Source: Candidatus Omnitrophota bacterium (GTDB taxonomy: Bacteria > Omnitrophota > Koll11 > Gorgyraeales > Gorgyraeaceae). Taken from it: 6,667 bases of DNA. Positions 3,972 through 6,667 of this stretch are shown here, piece after piece. The stretch spans positions 1 through 6,667 of the forward strand of contig JAHIRR010000191.1 in assembly GCA_018818505.1 (NCBI GenBank). The letters are read 5' to 3'. Position 1 is the first letter of the stretch, and each line of letters opens with the position of its first letter. A program made the translations under genes and the position numbers. The notes under the pieces are model-generated. The model was given only the letters and a program-made list of their open reading frames with translations. It was not told the DNA's origin and did no database searches.

Positions 3972-6662
3972 TTATAAATCAGTTACTGCGGACCCTTTTT
4001 CCAATCTCTCAGTCAGCGTCTCCTGCGAGACGAGTTTGGCATTTTGCTTGTATATGTCCATGGCCCTTGTCAGCACAAGCATAAGTTCAGCAACGTTTTC
4101 ATTGATCGTTACATCCTTGGCCATCAAAACAACTGATTCAGTCTGGACACTATCCTGCCTAAATCTATCAGAATAGGCCTTTAGATAGAGCTCTGACACC
4201 TCAGAAGGATATAAGTCATGCAAATACTGCGGAACACATCCATCATATTTTATAAGTTCCTGGCCGCGTTGAACATTTGATAATTCCTTTACAGAGTGTA
4301 CCAGCAGCTCTATAGACACGTCTACTCCTCCAGCAGCCAGCTGGAAGGATTTATGCTGCTCGGCTGGAGAAAAATCAACTCTGTCAAAACCTATAAATTC
4401 CAGGTATTTCTTTAAAACCTCGGTTGCAGTGTTCCTATCCTCATAAAAAACAAGATTAAGACTTTTATCCTGGCTGTGTGCCTTATTAAGGAGCGCTGCG
4501 ACCAATTGCGCAGTTTCCTCCATCTCAGGATCCAATCTGGTCGATGAAGCAGAGGCTTCGATTAATTTTAATAACCTATTTCTATCTGTTTTTTTAGCCT
4601 GCATGGCATGGAAAGTCTCTAATGGCACTCCAGATCGAGCAATCTCAGTCTGCAATAAGCCTGATCTTTCTATTAGTTCAACAATATCTTTTTTATAATC
4701 TTTATGTATATACTCCTGATCACTGTATTGCATCTCTGCGAGTGCAGTCAGAAGGAGTTTATGTGCCGCCAAACCTTTTATAAATTTACCTTTGTCGTTC
4801 CTTAAACCTAATGACAATCTCTTAACCATAGGACCACTGCTTACCATCTTATTGTTTCCACTATAATAAGCCTCTCTTTCATCTGCAGCCCTAACGGGTA
4901 ACTCAGAAACATTCGTTTTATTAACCGAATTAAAAAATGCAATTCCTCCTCCATCCTTTATTAATTTCTTAGCACCCTCAACATCTGGCTGTCTAAATGG
5001 AGTTACATCATTAAATAACTCGTGAAGCTTACTAAGGTTTTCGCGATTTCCATCTTTTTCTCCTGGACCCTGCATAATCTTAATGATTGTTTCTCTATCT
5101 TCAAGGTCAATGCCATTCATACGAGAAGCAGCCTCAGTAAGGACCTTCGCAGTATTAAACATGCCATACTTTGCAGTCATATTTTCGACAAACTGTATAA
5201 GCTTGGCAAATTCACCTTCTGAGATGGATTTTAAAGTATATCTGATTATTAAGTTATTTTCTTCTATCTCTTTATCTAATTTAATAGGCTTTTCTCCTTC
5301 AATATCAATAATTAAATAGGCCTTGCCTGTAGTCTGAAAGTCTCTAAATGCTGTGTTTATTAATTCTTGATCATAGGCATAGGTCTGTATCCCCAAGGGA
5401 ATACCTCTGGCCCTTCCTTTTCCTGTAGATTCAGGGACTATCTGACCTAATGCTTCAGATGTCCTCCCAAAGACAGGCTCATTAGGTATAGCTATTAACA
5501 GATGTTTTATTTCATTTTCGTATAAATCCCTGGCTACTTGCTCTGAGCGATGAATTCCTGGCTTTCTCTGTTCCACAGCCTCTGCTCTTGCTGCCTCAAG
5601 CATCTCTTTTATATCCATACCCAAAAGCGCATTATAGACAAAACCATTAGGGCTCAATGCCTGAAACCTTCCGCCTAAATTAGGCAGCATCAAAATAGAT
5701 ATCACTTTATCCGCTTCATTCTCGTATAGATCTTTTACAAATGACTCTTTTATAAGCCTGTCTAAGCGGCTTCCTTTTTCATCAGCCCATTCTCCTGTCA
5801 CTACGATTAGATTTTCAAATACAACCCTAAGAACTCCTAATTCATTCTCAGTAAGCTTGAGGTCTTCGAGTGTCGTTTCAAATAATGGTGTTGAGTTAAA
5901 GAGTTTTTCAATTAGAGAACTGGCAAGCTCCTCGCCCATACTGTCTAAACCAGATAAATATCTCGACCACACCCTTATCTGCGTCTTTAAACCCATCTGG
6001 AAGTTGACCATTGTTTCATCAGTACCGCCAGATTTTGAGCCGACTGCCCAAGGCAGCTTTGTCTTTGGATCAGCCCTTAAGGCGCTTACCATCTCGTCCT
6101 CTATCTTCTTGTAATTTATACCTAAAGAATCACAAGGGATAAATTGTCTATTCTTATGCTTTACAATAAATGTCGTGGCAGGTATCGCGCAAGTCATCTG
6201 GCCGCCAATGCCATAACCTGTAGCAATAACAGGGTCCGTAAACTTATCTGGATTAAGGCCATATTGACGTACTTGGAATTTCTCAATCTCACTAATTGCC
6301 TCTTCCATTGGCTTACCAAATCTCGGAGCCCTGTTTTTTCCATTGCTCTCAAAAGCAATATAACCCCATCCCTCAGGATCATGCGCTAGTCCGAACTTTT
6401 GCAGCAAGGATGAGAGTTTTAGTACAGCCGGACTCAGCGTCAGCCTCTGCTGCGAGGCGAGGGATTCAATATCCTTCGTCTCGATAATCTTTATCCATTC
6501 CTTAGTGACTTTTAAAGATTCAACATAAGCTTTCTTCTTTAAGCCGTTAAGCTCTGAACGATCCAGTCCTTGTGTATCATAATGCAGGTGTACGTAGAAG
6601 CGTAGCTGAGGACCGGTTCCTGATGGCCTGATAGTAATGTAACTAGTCTTTTTTCTCTTCTT
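3972..6662 (-). CDS. Phosphohexomutase C-terminus fused to a phosphoglucose isomerase domain and an unknown C-terminal region (5' incomplete)
   Basis: The open frame spans 896 codons. Residues 11-17 (RPSGTGP, 6629-6609) are the domain-4 phosphate-binding motif of phosphoglucomutase/phosphomannomutase, so the true start lies outside the window. Counting next from the TTG at 6407, a phosphoglucose isomerase domain (glucose-6-phosphate to fructose-6-phosphate) covers about 10-485. Its landmarks are GYGIGGQ (64-70), GSKSGGTDET (123-132), PNLGGRFQALS (242-252), PESTGKG (325-331) and PFRQPDVEGAKK (470-481), with the catalytic-type Lys at 480. The His of the usual DQHS motif is absent: YDQEL stands there. 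Residues about 490-811 have no recognised domain. Mutase and isomerase catalyse adjacent steps, which explains a fusion. No start codon exists in this frame before 6407, and the frame is closed by TGA at 6663-6665. The TTG is not a believable start because it would cut off the mutase motif. Confidence 0.8.
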   Translation of the reverse strand, partial: KKRKKTSYITIRPSGTGPQLRFYVHLHYDTQGLDRSELNGLKKKAYVESLKVTKEWIKIIETKDIESLASQQRLTLSPAVLKLSSLLQKFGLAHDPEGWGYIAFESNGKNRAPRFGKPMEEAISEIEKFQVRQYGLNPDKFTDPVIATGYGIGGQMTCAIPATTFIVKHKNRQFIPCDSLGINYKKIEDEMVSALRADPKTKLPWAVGSKSGGTDETMVNFQMGLKTQIRVWSRYLSGLDSMGEELASSLIEKLFNSTPLFETTLEDLKLTENELGVLRVVFENLIVVTGEWADEKGSRLDRLIKESFVKDLYENEADKVISILMLPNLGGRFQALSPNGFVYNALLGMDIKEMLEAARAEAVEQRKPGIHRSEQVARDLYENEIKHLLIAIPNEPVFGRTSEALGQIVPESTGKGRARGIPLGIQTYAYDQELINTAFRDFQTTGKAYLIIDIEGEKPIKLDKEIEENNLIIRYTLKSISEGEFAKLIQFVENMTAKYGMFNTAKVLTEAASRMNGIDLEDRETIIKIMQGPGEKDGNRENLSKLHELFNDVTPFRQPDVEGAKKLIKDGGGIAFFNSVNKTNVSELPVRAADEREAYYSGNNKMVSSGPMVKRLSLGLRNDKGKFIKGLAAHKLLLTALAEMQYSDQEYIHKDYKKDIVELIERSGLLQTEIARSGVPLETFHAMQAKKTDRNRLLKLIEASASSTRLDPEMEETAQLVAALLNKAHSQDKSLNLVFYEDRNTATEVLKKYLEFIGFDRVDFSPAEQHKSFQLAAGGVDVSIELLVHSVKELSNVQRGQELIKYDGCVPQYLHDLYPSEVSELYLKAYSDRFRQDSVQTESVVLMAKDVTINENVAELMLVLTRAMDIYKQNAKLVSQETLTERLEKGSAVTDL

Positions 6663-6665
6663 TCA
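6649..6665 (-). other. Suspected frameshift in the phosphohexomutase domain
   Basis: On the minus strand an in-frame TGA (6665-6663) lies 11 codons before the RPSGT motif. A run of six A (6654-6649) lies in between. Adding one A, or slipping back one base, would join the upstream frame (FERREK) to KTSYITIRPSGT without a stop. Only the last bases of the upstream frame are visible, so sequencing error, real mutation and recoding cannot be told apart. Confidence 0.5.
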
Positions 6666-6667
6666 AA

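Noticed and set aside
3682..4176. Plus-strand frames between and opposite DUF4258 and the isomerase gene
   Set aside because: One reads through the terminator palindrome and the other is antisense to the isomerase tail; neither has motifs or a promoter.
6405..6407. TTG at 6407 as the real start of the isomerase protein
   Set aside because: The same open frame upstream encodes the mutase motif RPSGTGP, which would be untranslated, so the start must be further upstream.
5022..6487. Plus- and minus-strand short frames inside the large sugar-phosphate gene
   Set aside because: All are shadows of the 896-codon minus-strand frame, which carries clear isomerase motifs.
6663..6665. TGA reassigned to an amino acid, explaining the stop in the mutase domain
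   Set aside because: rimP, nusA and the DUF4258 gene all end naturally in TGA, two of them in ATGA overlaps with the next gene, so TGA works as stop here.

Overview
All supported genes in this window lie on the minus strand, so the region is best read from high to low coordinates. The genes and repeats suggest an uncultivated bacterium. A phosphohexomutase/phosphoglucose-isomerase fusion, interspersed GC-rich repeats and a helix-hairpin-helix-tailed NusA would fit a candidate-phylum lineage such as Omnitrophota, but that placement is a guess from sequence style. TGA is a normal stop here: rimP, nusA and the DUF4258 gene all end in TGA.

Region 1 (about 6667 to 3867) holds the 3' part of a very large sugar-phosphate gene. 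The open frame starts with the C-terminal phosphate-binding motif of an alpha-D-phosphohexomutase (RPSGTGP). It continues into a complete but divergent phosphoglucose isomerase domain and ends with about 320 residues I do not recognise. Just upstream of the RPSGT motif the frame is closed by a TGA next to a run of six A, so a one-base frameshift (error, mutation or recoding) is likely. The gene ends in a strong hairpin plus T7 terminator that also looks like a REP-type repeat.

Region 2 (about 3850 to 2570) is a compact accessory cassette: DUF4258, DUF2283, a HEPN protein and a minimal nucleotidyltransferase (MNT). This is two toxin-antitoxin-like pairs in tandem behind their own promoter.

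Region 3 (about 2602 to 1) is the conserved translation/transcription operon rimP-nusA-infB, with ATGA overlaps between successive genes. A good sigma-70-type promoter (TTGACA, 18 bp, TATAGT) sits in the last codons of the MNT gene. It predicts a leader of about 180 nt before rimP that carries a terminator-like hairpin with T7 (possible attenuator), a 20-bp stem-loop and a REP-like GC-rich repeat. infB runs off the window just after its G1 motif.

The main novelty candidates are the phosphomutase-isomerase fusion with its unusual active site and unknown tail, the tandem toxin-antitoxin-like cassette, and the structured rimP leader whose promoter is embedded in the cassette's last gene. No tRNA, rRNA, CRISPR array or transposase gene was seen, and no plus-strand frame looks like a real gene.
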